From SHZL01 sp035292625 (GTDB lineage Bacteria; Pseudomonadota; Gammaproteobacteria; Xanthomonadales; SZUA-36), in NCBI GenBank assembly GCA_035292625.1, contig DATDPS010000253.1, forward strand, positions 1 through 62,339: a DNA stretch of 62,339 nucleotides, read 5' to 3'. Position 1 is the stretch's first letter, and every line of letters starts with the position of its first letter. Under the pieces are notes generated by a model. That model worked only from the letters and a program-made list of their open reading frames with translations. It was not told where the DNA came from and did not search any database. The position numbers were made by a program, and so were the translations under genes. Below, piece after piece: positions 16,029 to 24,997 of the stretch.

Positions 16029-16072
16029 TATATTAGATATTGTTAATTTACATGGTTCGCCGGTCTAAGGAG
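16029..16072 (+). promoter_or_regulatory. Rhodanese promoter region with shared AT-rich motif and RBS
   Basis: TATATTAGATATT (16029-16041) is followed by GTTAATTTACATGG and by AAGGAG (16067-16072), which sets the ATG at 16081 eight bases on. The 13-mer matches the motif ahead of the FadL-type gene. The 259-bp gap between this operon and the divergent ArsR gene holds no other gene that I can see. Confidence 0.5.
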
Positions 16073-16080
16073 TAGCGTTG

Positions 16081-16422
16081 ATGAAAATCATTCTGTGCCT
16101 GCGTTCAGTGACGGTATTTTTAGCTCTGGTTTTTTCTGCTTTGTCCTGGGCTGGGGACGCCACCTGGATCGATGTTCGCACCCCTGAAGAATTTAACCAG
16201 CAACACGTGCCCGATGCGCTGAACGTTCCGTATGAGGAGATCGATGCCGGTATCGCCGGGCTGGGGCTGCAAAAGGACGATGTGATCTATCTCTACTGCG
16301 GCACCGGGCGCCGCGCCGGGATCGCCAAGGATGCGCTGGACAAACTGGGGTACACCCAGGTCGTCAACCTGGGCGGGCTGGATGCTGCGTTGGCGAAAGC
16401 GCAGGGCCCGCCACCGAAATAG
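16081..16422 (+). CDS. Periplasmic single-domain rhodanese
   Basis: A 113-aa secreted sulfurtransferase. It has a signal peptide (TVFLALVFSALSWAG) and one rhodanese domain with WIDVRTPEEFNQQHVPDA and the active loop YCGTGRRAG, catalytic Cys73. Such proteins move sulfane sulfur to a thiol or cyanide acceptor. The ATG at 16081 is preferred over TTG 16078 because of RBS spacing. It heads an operon with an RND pump 9 bp downstream, an unusual pairing that suggests handling of persulfide in the periplasm. Confidence 0.9.
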   Translation: MKIILCLRSVTVFLALVFSALSWAGDATWIDVRTPEEFNQQHVPDALNVPYEEIDAGIAGLGLQKDDVIYLYCGTGRRAGIAKDALDKLGYTQVVNLGGLDAALAKAQGPPPK

Positions 16423-16431
16423 ACTGGCCAG

Positions 16432-19400
16432 TTGCCTGCTACTGATAAACCGTTGCGGCGTTTGAGCCCGGACCATACACATTTTGCTGATCGCCTGGTG
16501 GCGCGGTCACTGCAGGGTGGCATTCCACTGTTTATATTCGTGCTGTCCGTTGCGGCAGGCAGCCTGGCTTTGCTATACACGCCGCGCGAGGAAGAACCCC
16601 AGATTGTCGTACCCATGCTGGAGGTGCTGGTGTCCGCGCCGGGGCTCAGCGCCGACCAGATGGCCCGCCAGGTGACCATCCCGGTGGAAAAGCTTCTCAC
16701 CCAGATTCCCGGCGTGGAGCATGTCTATTCCGTCAGCAGCAATGGCCAGTCCACGGTCACTTTACGTTTTTACGTCGGTGAAAACCGCGAAGAGTCCATC
16801 CTCAATACTTACAACAAGCTGTATTCGAACCAGGACCAGGTCCCCAGCCTGGTGGCCAACTGGGTGGTACGCCCGATCGAAGTCGATGACGTTCCCATCC
16901 TGCTGTTGGCGTTGTGGAGTAAGGACCCCGGGCTGTATGGCGATTTTGAGCTGCGCCGCCTCGCCGATGAGGTGTCCACTTCGCTAAAAGGCATTCCACA
17001 AACAAGCGAAGTCACGATCCGCGGCGGTCGTCCCCGGCTCATCCGCATCCTGCTGGATCCGGAAGGCCTGGCGGCACACAAGACCACCGCGATCGAGATT
17101 GCCCAGGCGCTGCAGCTGTCCAATCGGCTACAGGATGCGGGCAACTGGTCCTACGGCAACGAATCCATCGTGCTGGAGAGCGGTGACTTCGTACGCGACC
17201 TGGCCGAGCTCAGGACACTCCCGGTCAACGTGATCGATGGCCAGCCCGTGTTTCTGCAGGACGTTGCAACGATCGCCGATGGCCCGGGCGAGGCCGATTA
17301 CTACAGTTGGATTCAGTTTGGCCACGGGCACCCGCTGTCCGGCGCCCTGAAGGAAGGCTACCCGATGGTCGCCATCAGCGTAGCCAAGCATCGCGGCAGC
17401 AATGCGGTGAGCGTGGCGCGGGACATCCACCTGCGGATGGACGAGCTGCGCAGCGAGTTGTTGCCGCCCGAAATGGGTATTGAGGTTCTGCGTGACCATG
17501 GCGAGACAGCCAACGAGAAAGTGAATGAGCTGAGTTCCAGCCTGGCTTTTGCCATCCTCACGGTGGTGGTGTTCATCGGCGTGTTTCTCGGCCTGCGGGC
17601 CGCCCTGGTGGTCGGGCTCGCCGTGCCGATCTGTTACGGCCTGACCCTGGCTCTGGGTCTCGCCTTCGGTTACACCATCAATCGCGTGACCTTGTTTGGC
17701 CTGATCCTGGCCCTGGGTTTGCTGGTGGATGACCCCATTACCGGGGTCGACAATATCGAACGTTTCCTGCGCCACAAGGGCGCTGATTTACATGAACGGA
17801 TCATTGCAGCGATCGCGGAAATTCGCATGCCGCTGATCATGTCCAGCGTCACCATCGTGCTTGCGTTCATTCCCCTGGGTTTCATCACGGGCATGATGGG
17901 GCCTTACATGGCGCCGATGGCCTTCAATGTGCCGGTCAGCATCATCGTATCGACGGTGGTGGCCTTCCTGGTCACGCCCTGGCTGGCCAGTAAAATGCTC
18001 AAGCCCGCAGCGGACCATTCCCCCGGTGTTTTGGCGAGCGCTGATGGAGGCGTTGCGGAGTCACGCTTGTGGCAACTGTATCGCGCTGTCCTGGAGCCCA
18101 TTTTACGCAGCCACCGCCGGGCGAAATCGGTGCTGTGGCTGGTGCTGTTGCTGTTCCTGGCGGCGGCCATATTGCCCGCCTTTCGCCTGGTGCCGCTCAA
18201 ACTGTTGCCCTTTGACAACAAAAACGAAATCCAGGTGATCATCGACATGCCGGAAAGCACGAGCCTGGAGAAAACGGGCGCCATGACGCAGCAGGTCAGC
18301 GCAATCACCCGGCAATTGCCGGAAGTCAGCGCAGTCGGGGCCTTTGTCGGCCTGCCCTCACCCATCGATTTCAATGGCATGGTGCGGCGTTATTACCAGC
18401 GTTACGGATCCAACCTGGCGGAGCTGCGCATCACCCTGGTCGACAAGCTCGACCGGGATCACCAGTCTCACGCTGTCGTGCTGCGCCTGCGTGAACTACT
18501 GGGGCCGCTCAATCGCGATGGCATCAATATCAAGGTGGTGGAAGTGCCCCCGGGGCCCCCGGTTCTGGCCAACCTCGTGGCGGAGATTTATGCCGACGAC
18601 CTGGTCTCATACGAGCAACAGCAGCAGGCAGCTACCCTGGTAATGGAACGCCTGCGGCGTGAGCCGTGGGTGGTGGAAGTGGATTCAACGGTCGAGGATC
18701 CCCAGCAGCGCCTGCGCTTCATCACCGATAAACAAAAGGCTGCCTTGTCCGGCGTTGCCACGGAAGATATCAACGCCACCCTGGCCATGACCAACCAGGG
18801 GTTTGTCGCAGGCTACCTGCAACTTCCTCACGAGGCAGCTCCGCTGCCCATTGAGCTGCGCCTGCCGGCAACCGAACGCGCTTCCCTGAACGACTTCCTG
18901 CGGCTGCGGGTAAAAGCCCGGCCCGGCATCGTGCAGGAAAACACGGATAAGGGACTGGACCAGGCCGCTCAGCCCCTGGTTTCGTTGGGCGAGCTGGGCC
19001 GCTTCGAATCACAGTGGGTTGATCGCGCGGTGCACCGCAAGGACTTACGTCCGGTGGTCTACGTCACCGCGGACTTATCCGGCCGCACCCCCGCCGAAGT
19101 GATCGCTGATGTCGGCGCAGACCTGGGGGCAGAGCCAAACGACAAGCAGGAATCTCACCCTTGGCAGGAGCGCAGTTACCTGTCGCCCGGGGGCGGCGAT
19201 GCCTGGTCTCTGCCGCCGGGCATACATTTGTCCTGGTCTGGCGAAGGGGAGTGGCGCCTCACCACCCTGGTGTTCCGCGACATGGGCCTGGCCTTCGCAT
19301 TTGCGCTGTTCGCCATCTTTTTCGTGTTGCGCATCCAGACCGGTTCCTCCAGCCTGGCGCTCATCATCATGTCCGCAATCCCATTGACCATCATTGGCAT

Positions 19401-19824
19401 CATGCCCGGCTTCTGGCTGATGAACCAGTTCGGTGAGCGGGTGGTCGCCGGCGCGCCTGACCCTGTCCTGTTCACTGCCACGGCAATGATCGGCATGATC
19501 GCGCTCGCGGGCATCGTGGTGCGAAATTCCCTTCTTTTGGTGGAGTTCATCACCCAGGCCCGCGCGCGGGGCCTGGGCTTGAGAGAGTCACTGATCGAGG
19601 CGGGCGCAGTGCGGACACGGCCGGTGTTGCTGACCGCAGGGACCGCGCTGCTGGGCAACCTCATCATTACCCTGGATCCGGTGTTCAGCGGCCTGGCGCT
19701 GGCCATCATTTTCGGCCTCGTGGCGTCCACCCTGTTCACCTTGCTGATCGTGCCGGTCGTATATCTCCTCGTGTTCGAGCAGCCGGGCGGTGATCCACAG
19801 ATTGCGGGAGGCCTGATTAAATGA
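16432..19824 (+). CDS. RND-family efflux permease
   Basis: A 1130-aa inner membrane pump of the AcrB/HAE1 superfamily, longer than the usual ~1030-1050. The two large periplasmic loops and two bundles of six helices are visible. The helix 4 proton-relay pair is kept as LVDDPITGVDNIER, with Pro where most have Ala. The start is TTG 16432, and an internal GTG near codon 23 is possible. It overlaps the adaptor gene by 4 bp (ATGA). No outer membrane channel is nearby; the tolC at 47816 could serve. The substrate is unknown; the neighbours suggest a sulfur compound or a toxic by-product. Confidence 0.9.
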   Translation: MPATDKPLRRLSPDHTHFADRLVARSLQGGIPLFIFVLSVAAGSLALLYTPREEEPQIVVPMLEVLVSAPGLSADQMARQVTIPVEKLLTQIPGVEHVYSVSSNGQSTVTLRFYVGENREESILNTYNKLYSNQDQVPSLVANWVVRPIEVDDVPILLLALWSKDPGLYGDFELRRLADEVSTSLKGIPQTSEVTIRGGRPRLIRILLDPEGLAAHKTTAIEIAQALQLSNRLQDAGNWSYGNESIVLESGDFVRDLAELRTLPVNVIDGQPVFLQDVATIADGPGEADYYSWIQFGHGHPLSGALKEGYPMVAISVAKHRGSNAVSVARDIHLRMDELRSELLPPEMGIEVLRDHGETANEKVNELSSSLAFAILTVVVFIGVFLGLRAALVVGLAVPICYGLTLALGLAFGYTINRVTLFGLILALGLLVDDPITGVDNIERFLRHKGADLHERIIAAIAEIRMPLIMSSVTIVLAFIPLGFITGMMGPYMAPMAFNVPVSIIVSTVVAFLVTPWLASKMLKPAADHSPGVLASADGGVAESRLWQLYRAVLEPILRSHRRAKSVLWLVLLLFLAAAILPAFRLVPLKLLPFDNKNEIQVIIDMPESTSLEKTGAMTQQVSAITRQLPEVSAVGAFVGLPSPIDFNGMVRRYYQRYGSNLAELRITLVDKLDRDHQSHAVVLRLRELLGPLNRDGINIKVVEVPPGPPVLANLVAEIYADDLVSYEQQQQAATLVMERLRREPWVVEVDSTVEDPQQRLRFITDKQKAALSGVATEDINATLAMTNQGFVAGYLQLPHEAAPLPIELRLPATERASLNDFLRLRVKARPGIVQENTDKGLDQAAQPLVSLGELGRFESQWVDRAVHRKDLRPVVYVTADLSGRTPAEVIADVGADLGAEPNDKQESHPWQERSYLSPGGGDAWSLPPGIHLSWSGEGEWRLTTLVFRDMGLAFAFALFAIFFVLRIQTGSSSLALIIMSAIPLTIIGIMPGFWLMNQFGERVVAGAPDPVLFTATAMIGMIALAGIVVRNSLLLVEFITQARARGLGLRESLIEAGAVRTRPVLLTAGTALLGNLIITLDPVFSGLALAIIFGLVASTLFTLLIVPVVYLLVFEQPGGDPQIAGGLIK

Positions 19825-20888
19825 TTCCTTCGCTGAAAAAATGGCTGCTGCCGATCGGTGCCGTGCTGGCGCTGATGATGATGATCGCCTGGATGGCGGG
19901 AATGTTTCGCGCCAAAGTGGAGCCTGGCGTACTGCCCGAAACAGCCCCGGCCGGGATCCCGGCCGGGGCGTTCACGGTGGAGGCCATCGACGTGGCTGCA
20001 ACCGAAGCCGTCCCCGCCACCATCGGTGCGCGCCAAGCCACCACCATTTCCTCGCGCATCATCGCGCGCATCACCCGCGTGCTGGTGCGCGCCGGTGATT
20101 CGGTTAGCCAGGGACAGTTGTTGCTGGAGCTCGAGCGCTCGGACCTCGAGTCCCGGCTGTCCCAGGCCAAACAGCGCGTGCTGGCGAGCAGCGCCCGTAT
20201 GAAGGAGGCGCGGCTGAGCCTGGAGCGGGCGGAAAACCTGCAGAGTCAGGGCCTGGTGGCCAAGGCCGTGCTGGATGAGGCGCGCGCCAGCCATGATGCG
20301 CTGCAGGCTGAGTTGAACACCGCCCAGCGTGCGGTGGAGGAAGCCGAGGTGGCGATCAGTTACACCGGGATACGCTCACCCTTCGATGGCCGCGTGGTCG
20401 ACCGTTTTGCCGAGCCCGGCGATACCGCCTCGCCGGGCGAGCGATTGCTGTCCTTGTATAATCCCATGTCGCTGCGCATCGAGGCAGCCGTACGTGAAAG
20501 TCTCGCGTTGCCACTGCGGGTCGGCGCGGATGTAGCGGTGGAAATCCCGACCCTGCAGCGCAAGCTGGCTGCCCAGATCGAAGAGCTTGTGCCTGCCGCA
20601 GATCCCGGTTCGCGCAGTTTCCTGGTCAAGGCCCGCACCGAGTACCAGGATGATCTCTTGCCGGGTATGTACGCCCGACTGTTGATACCGGCGGGAACCG
20701 AAAAGCTCTTGTTGATCCCTCCTGACCTGGTGTCTAACTTCGGTCAGCTCACCGTGGTTTGGGTCTACCGCGATGGGAAGGTTGAACGGCGCTTCGTGCG
20801 CCTGGGGCGATCCGTGGGCAGCAACCAGGTGGAGATTACCTCCGGGCTCGAAGCGGGCACGACCCTGGTGCCGCAACCGCGCGACTGA
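19821..20888 (+). CDS. RND periplasmic adaptor (membrane fusion protein)
   Basis: A 355-aa HlyD/AcrA-type adaptor. An N-terminal membrane anchor (residues 5-24) is followed by a lipoyl half-motif (ARITRVLVRAGDSVSQGQLLLEL), a helical hairpin rich in Glu, Gln and Ala, the second lipoyl half (YTGIRSPFDGRVV) and a beta-barrel. It links the RND pump to an outer membrane channel. Its ATG overlaps the stop of the pump gene, so the two are coupled. The gene ends 20 bp from the convergent sqr gene. Confidence 0.9.
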   Translation: MIPSLKKWLLPIGAVLALMMMIAWMAGMFRAKVEPGVLPETAPAGIPAGAFTVEAIDVAATEAVPATIGARQATTISSRIIARITRVLVRAGDSVSQGQLLLELERSDLESRLSQAKQRVLASSARMKEARLSLERAENLQSQGLVAKAVLDEARASHDALQAELNTAQRAVEEAEVAISYTGIRSPFDGRVVDRFAEPGDTASPGERLLSLYNPMSLRIEAAVRESLALPLRVGADVAVEIPTLQRKLAAQIEELVPAADPGSRSFLVKARTEYQDDLLPGMYARLLIPAGTEKLLLIPPDLVSNFGQLTVVWVYRDGKVERRFVRLGRSVGSNQVEITSGLEAGTTLVPQPRD

Positions 20889-20907
20889 TCCAGCGCTGAC
20901 GCCGGGC

Positions 20908-22197
20908 TCAACGCGACGTAATGGAGTCTTTCAGTTTGGTGGCACCCAACAGGCGCATCGCGTAGCGCTCAAAGAAGGGTTCCACTTTACCCTGGCGCAT
21001 TTTGCGTAGGTAATACTTTTCGAACGCCACCTTGGCCCAGTGAACCCATCGGCCAGAGCCCGACCAGTTGGTGTTGCGCGGAGGTATCTGCGGCAAAGCC
21101 AGGAACGCCACGCCGCGATCACCGAAATCCGCCAGGCAGAACGCATTCCAGGTCGCGCTTTCAGTCGGCTCCTTCCCCTCCAGTTCCAGGGCTATGTTAT
21201 TCACCGCGGCGGTCACCATCGACTCGATCATGAAGCCGGTCTTGGGCACGCCCACGGGTAACGGCGTCGGCCCAACCGGCGGGATGGCGACGCATACACC
21301 AACGGCGTAAACATTGGTGAACGCCGGGTTGCGCTGGTGCTTGTCCACCAGTACGAAACCCCTGGGGTTGACCAGCCCTTCGATCCCCGCTACAGCGGCC
21401 ACCCCGGTAAATGCCGGGAGAATCATGGCGCGGGTAAACGGGATATCGAGACGAGTGCTTACCTCCTTGGCCTCATTCACCGTGGCCACGTGCATGAGCC
21501 CTTCCTCCACGGCCTCGATCCGAGTGTTGGTGTGCCACTTGATGTGCCGATTGCGCATCTCGGATTCCATCAGTGACTTGGTATCACCCACACCATCAAG
21601 GCCGAGATGACCGATGTACGGCTCCGGGGTTACGAAAGTCATGGGCACGCGGTCCCGGATCTTGCGCTTGCGCAATTCCGTGTCCAGGATAAAAGCAAAC
21701 TCGTAAGCCGGTCCAAAACAGGACGCACCCTGTGCTGCGCCCACGATAACGGGGCCAGGGTTTTCGCAAAAGGCCTCAAACTGTTCAGCCATCAGGCTGG
21801 CGTGGTCGGTTTTGCACAGCGATTGCGTAAATCCTCCGTGCGGGCCCAGGCCAGGTATTTCATCGAACGCCAGGCGCGGCCCGCTGGCGATGACGAGAAA
21901 CCGGTAGGACAGGACCTCGTCGTCTTCCAGCAGCAGGCTGTTGTTTTCCGGCTGCACCCGCTTCACCCCCCGGTCAATGAAGCGGATACCGTGCCCGGAC
22001 AAGATCTCGGGGAGCTTGATGCGGACGGATTCAGGCTTGCGCCAGCCCACTGCTACCCAGGGGTTGGATGGAGAGAATTCAAATTCGCTGCTGTCGGATA
22101 CCAACACCACCTCGTGCTCCCGGCCAAGGCGGTCCTGCAACTCAAATGCTGTGGCTAGCCCGCCGATACCGGCACCCATGACGGCGATGGTACTCAT
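20908..22197 (-). CDS. sqr: Sulfide:quinone oxidoreductase
   Basis: A membrane-associated flavoprotein that oxidises sulfide and reduces quinone. The 429-aa protein has the FAD motif MGAGIGGLATAFEL, and cysteines at 128, 160 (QGASCFGPAYEF) and 354 (WNAFCLADFG). These correspond to the Acidithiobacillus ferrooxidans enzyme, where Cys160 and Cys356 form the sulfur-bridged pair. The stretch VGVPKTGFMIESM and the C-terminal amphipathic region WVHWAKVAFEKYYLRKMRQG fit the quinone and membrane side. The start overlaps the Blh gene by 4 bp, so persulfide made here can pass to the partner enzyme. Confidence 0.93.
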   Translation of the reverse strand: MSTIAVMGAGIGGLATAFELQDRLGREHEVVLVSDSSEFEFSPSNPWVAVGWRKPESVRIKLPEILSGHGIRFIDRGVKRVQPENNSLLLEDDEVLSYRFLVIASGPRLAFDEIPGLGPHGGFTQSLCKTDHASLMAEQFEAFCENPGPVIVGAAQGASCFGPAYEFAFILDTELRKRKIRDRVPMTFVTPEPYIGHLGLDGVGDTKSLMESEMRNRHIKWHTNTRIEAVEEGLMHVATVNEAKEVSTRLDIPFTRAMILPAFTGVAAVAGIEGLVNPRGFVLVDKHQRNPAFTNVYAVGVCVAIPPVGPTPLPVGVPKTGFMIESMVTAAVNNIALELEGKEPTESATWNAFCLADFGDRGVAFLALPQIPPRNTNWSGSGRWVHWAKVAFEKYYLRKMRQGKVEPFFERYAMRLLGATKLKDSITSR

Positions 22198-23081
22198 TGC
22201 TTCTCTCCTTCAAGTATCTGCGCTATCGTCCGATTGAACGGCAGGCGCAGGTAAGACACGCCGTTTTCGTCTGCTTCCGGGGCCGCGCCCGCACGGATGT
22301 TGACTTGCAACGCCGGCAGGATCAGCCGCGGCAGTCCCAGACTGGCGTCCCGCGCCCTCCGCATAGCAACATACGCCTCCCGCCCGGTACTTGCATTCAC
22401 ATGGATATTGTTTTTACGTGATTCGGTGATCGATATCATGTGAACCGGCTCTGCGCCCTCCATGGGGTAGTCGTGGCAGAGATAAAGACGGGTTGTATCG
22501 GGTAAGCGGTAGATGCGCTGAATGGAATCAAAAAGGTCTGCCGCATTGCCACCGGGAAAATCGCAGCGCGCCGTTCCATATTCCGGCGCAAACAGGGTGT
22601 CACCCACAAACGCGGCCTCCTCAACCAGGTAGGTGATGCTGTCGGCGGTGTGTCCCGGGGTTTCCATCACGCGAATCTCCAGGCTCCCCAGCGGGAGCAC
22701 ATCGCCATCGCCGAGGAGGCGATCGAATTGACTGCCGTCCGCAGGCAAATGCGCGAGATTGAAAACACGCGAAAAAATTTTCTGCACGGCGCAAATGTCG
22801 CGGCCTATGGCAATCTGTGCGCCGGTTTTTTCGCGGATATAGCCTGCTGATGAAAGGTGATCGGCGTGCGCGTGCGTCTCCAACACCCACTGGATGCGGT
22901 AGCCCCGGTTCTCGGCCGTATGCAGTATTTGATCGATAAAGCCCGTGTCCGCCTGGCTCGAAACCGGGTTGAACACCCACACTGGGTCGATGATTGCCGC
23001 GACAGATTGCGTTGTATCTGCAAGCAGGTAGCTCCAGGTGCCCGATTCCGTTTCATAAGCAGGCATGATTTCCAGGCTCAA
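22194..23081 (-). CDS. blh: Blh/persulfide dioxygenase-like MBL-fold protein
   Basis: A 295-aa metallo-beta-lactamase-fold protein close to Blh and ETHE1-type persulfide dioxygenases. Metal-binding motifs are THAHADHLSSAGY, ETPGHTADS, FVGDTLF and LCHDYP. These enzymes oxidise glutathione persulfide to sulfite, which SorAB elsewhere in the window could take to sulfate. The gene lies first in a two-gene unit with sqr and diverges from a BigR-like regulator, an arrangement known for BigR operons. I see no fused rhodanese domain. Confidence 0.9.
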   Translation of the reverse strand: MSLEIMPAYETESGTWSYLLADTTQSVAAIIDPVWVFNPVSSQADTGFIDQILHTAENRGYRIQWVLETHAHADHLSSAGYIREKTGAQIAIGRDICAVQKIFSRVFNLAHLPADGSQFDRLLGDGDVLPLGSLEIRVMETPGHTADSITYLVEEAAFVGDTLFAPEYGTARCDFPGGNAADLFDSIQRIYRLPDTTRLYLCHDYPMEGAEPVHMISITESRKNNIHVNASTGREAYVAMRRARDASLGLPRLILPALQVNIRAGAAPEADENGVSYLRLPFNRTIAQILEGEKQ

Positions 23082-23168
23082 TGTCGGCCTCCTTTCGCGT
23101 AGCGTTACATTCGAGATGTCTTATAAAGTTAATTGTAATTTAGCCTGGGTGTAAATAAAATTTGATCC
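23082..23168. promoter_or_regulatory. Divergent promoter region of blh-sqr and the second ArsR gene
   Basis: The 87-bp gap is AT-rich in a GC-rich region and holds TTATAAAGTTAATTGTAATT near 23120-23139, an imperfect palindrome centred on TTAATTGTAA. I infer the operator of the adjacent ArsR protein. It does not contain the TATATTAG motif found at the other two sulfur promoters. Confidence 0.45.
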
Positions 23169-23501
23169 ATGGCAACGGGGCTTTCCAAAAAGAAAATTGT
23201 GAAAACTGATTGGGAAGCCATGCGCCGTAGCGCTTCCGATGCCGTTTTCCTGCTCAAGGGCCTGGCCAACGAAAACCGGCTGATCATCCTGTGCTTGCTG
23301 GCGGAGGGAGAGTGCTCCGTCGGTCAACTCAACCAGCGCGTCGATCTGAGCCAATCGGCCCTGTCACAGCACCTGGCGGTTTTGCGCGAACAGGGCCTGG
23401 TGCAAACCCGCCGCGAAAGCCAGACCATTTACTATCGTTTGGCTGATACCCCCGCACTGGAAATCATCAAGCTTTTGCACGACACGTATTGCCCGGCCTG
23501 A
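23169..23501 (+). CDS. bigR: BigR/SqrR-type ArsR-family regulator
   Basis: A 110-aa winged-helix repressor. The helix-turn-helix reads LSQSALSQHLAVLREQGLVQTRRE. Cys42 (LIILCLLAEGE) and Cys108 (HDTYCPA) match both the numbering and the 66-residue spacing of BigR, whose pair reacts with persulfide and lifts repression. Cys49 is additional. It diverges from blh-sqr, the classical target set. Two such sensors in one window suggest split control of sulfide and sulfite steps. Confidence 0.9.
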   Translation: MATGLSKKKIVKTDWEAMRRSASDAVFLLKGLANENRLIILCLLAEGECSVGQLNQRVDLSQSALSQHLAVLREQGLVQTRRESQTIYYRLADTPALEIIKLLHDTYCPA

Positions 23502-23524
23502 CCTGCCAAAATCAAATTAAATTC

Positions 23525-24916
23525 CTACTTGCCAATACAGAAACTGGCGAAAATTTGGCCGAGCAGGTCGTCAGGCAGCATTTCACCTGTGATTTCACCC
23601 AAAGCCCGCTGCGCCAGGCGCAACTCTTCCGCCAGCAACTCAAGCGCCCGTTCCTGCACCAGGCGTTGTTCACCCGACTCCAAGTGCTGCTGCGACCGCG
23701 TCAGCGCATCAATGTGGCGCTGCCGGGCTGAAAAGCCCCCCTCTGCTTGCTCGGCAGCGCCGAGGCTTGCCCGGATTTGTGTTTTCAGCTGATCCAGGCC
23801 TTCGCCCGTTTTGGCGGAAATGGACACACGGGGCAAGGCTTTGGCTTGTGCTGGAAGCTTCCCAGTGGACGCCAGTGGGCGCGAGCATAAATCGATCTTG
23901 TTGAATACGATGAGGCAGCACGCGGGATCACGCACCTCATCCAGCAGCAACCACTGCTGTTCCATTTCCACGCTGACATCGATCAGCAACAATACGATGT
24001 CCGCCGCCTCCAGGGCGCGCCGGGCGCGCTTAACCCCTTCGACCTCGATGCGGTCCGTAGTCTCCCGTATGCCGGCGGTGTCGGCCACGTGCACGGGTAA
24101 ACCGTCAAGATCGATCCATTCGCGCAATACATCGCGCGTGGTGCCCGGAATCTCGGTCACGATGGCGCTGTCCTGGCCGGAGAGGGCGTTCAGCAGGCTG
24201 GACTTGCCCGCATTGGGACGGCCGACAATGGCCAATACAACCCCGTCACGCAACAAGCGCCCCTGGCGGGCCTCGCGCAAAAGGGCCTGCAGTTGCGCCT
24301 GTGTTTCCTGTAAACGCTGCAAGACAGCGCTGGCAGCGGGGAAGTCGATCTCTTCCTCTGGAAAATCGATGGCCGCTTCCACGACAACCCGAATGCCGGT
24401 GAGCTGTTCCTGCAATTCCTCGACGCGGCGCGAAAACACTCCGCTCACGGAGTTTTGCGCGGCACGGGCTGCCGCCTCGGTGGCCGAACTGACCAGGTCA
24501 GCGATGGCTTCAGCCTGGGCCAGGTCCAGTTTGTCGTTAAGGAAAGCCCGCTCGGAAAATTCGCCCGGTCGCGCGGCCCGGGCTCCCAGTTCCAGCACTC
24601 TTCGCAACGTCATCTGCAGGACCACGGGGCCGCCGTGTCCCTGTAACTCCAGCACATCTTCTCCGGTAAAGGAGCGGGGCCCGGGAAAATACAGGGCAAT
24701 TCCGCTATCGATGCTGGCGCCGGATGCCGCAAGAAATTCAGCGTAGGTGGCTTTTCGGGCGGCAGGCACCCGCCCCAGGACACCGATGGCAACATCCCGG
24801 GCCCGCGGCCCGCTGATGCGAATGATGCCTACACCGCCCACCCCGGGGGGGGTGGCTATGGCGCAAATGGTGTCGGTGCCTGGGTGTGCGTTTGGGTCTG
24901 TATTGCGGACAGCCAT
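23525..24916 (-). CDS. mnmE: MnmE tRNA modification GTPase
   Basis: With MnmG, MnmE installs the cmnm5 group on U34 of certain tRNAs. At 463 aa it has normal length. The N-terminal tetrahydrofolate domain starts near DTICAIATPPGVGGVGIIRISG. The embedded G domain has GRPNAGKSSLLNAL, DTAGIR and NKIDL, and the protein ends with the hallmark FCIGK. It is the last gene of the leftward rpmH-rnpA-yidC-mnmE group beside the origin. Confidence 0.97.
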   Translation of the reverse strand: MAVRNTDPNAHPGTDTICAIATPPGVGGVGIIRISGPRARDVAIGVLGRVPAARKATYAEFLAASGASIDSGIALYFPGPRSFTGEDVLELQGHGGPVVLQMTLRRVLELGARAARPGEFSERAFLNDKLDLAQAEAIADLVSSATEAAARAAQNSVSGVFSRRVEELQEQLTGIRVVVEAAIDFPEEEIDFPAASAVLQRLQETQAQLQALLREARQGRLLRDGVVLAIVGRPNAGKSSLLNALSGQDSAIVTEIPGTTRDVLREWIDLDGLPVHVADTAGIRETTDRIEVEGVKRARRALEAADIVLLLIDVSVEMEQQWLLLDEVRDPACCLIVFNKIDLCSRPLASTGKLPAQAKALPRVSISAKTGEGLDQLKTQIRASLGAAEQAEGGFSARQRHIDALTRSQQHLESGEQRLVQERALELLAEELRLAQRALGEITGEMLPDDLLGQIFASFCIGK

Positions 24917-24922
24917 GGGGCC

Positions 24923-24944
24923 AGGGAACCTCTGATCAATTATG
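24923..24944. repeat. Dispersed 22-bp repeat, copy 1
   Basis: The core CCTCTGATCAATTATG recurs at 37627-37642; over 22 bp the two copies differ at one base. This copy lies 6 bp upstream of the mnmE start. Nature unknown; possibly the end of a dispersed element. Confidence 0.55.
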
Positions 24945-24997
24945 TGCGCCGCGTTGCACCCCCGCGCGCGGTCTCGGGGGCGTGGAGGTGCGCGGTG

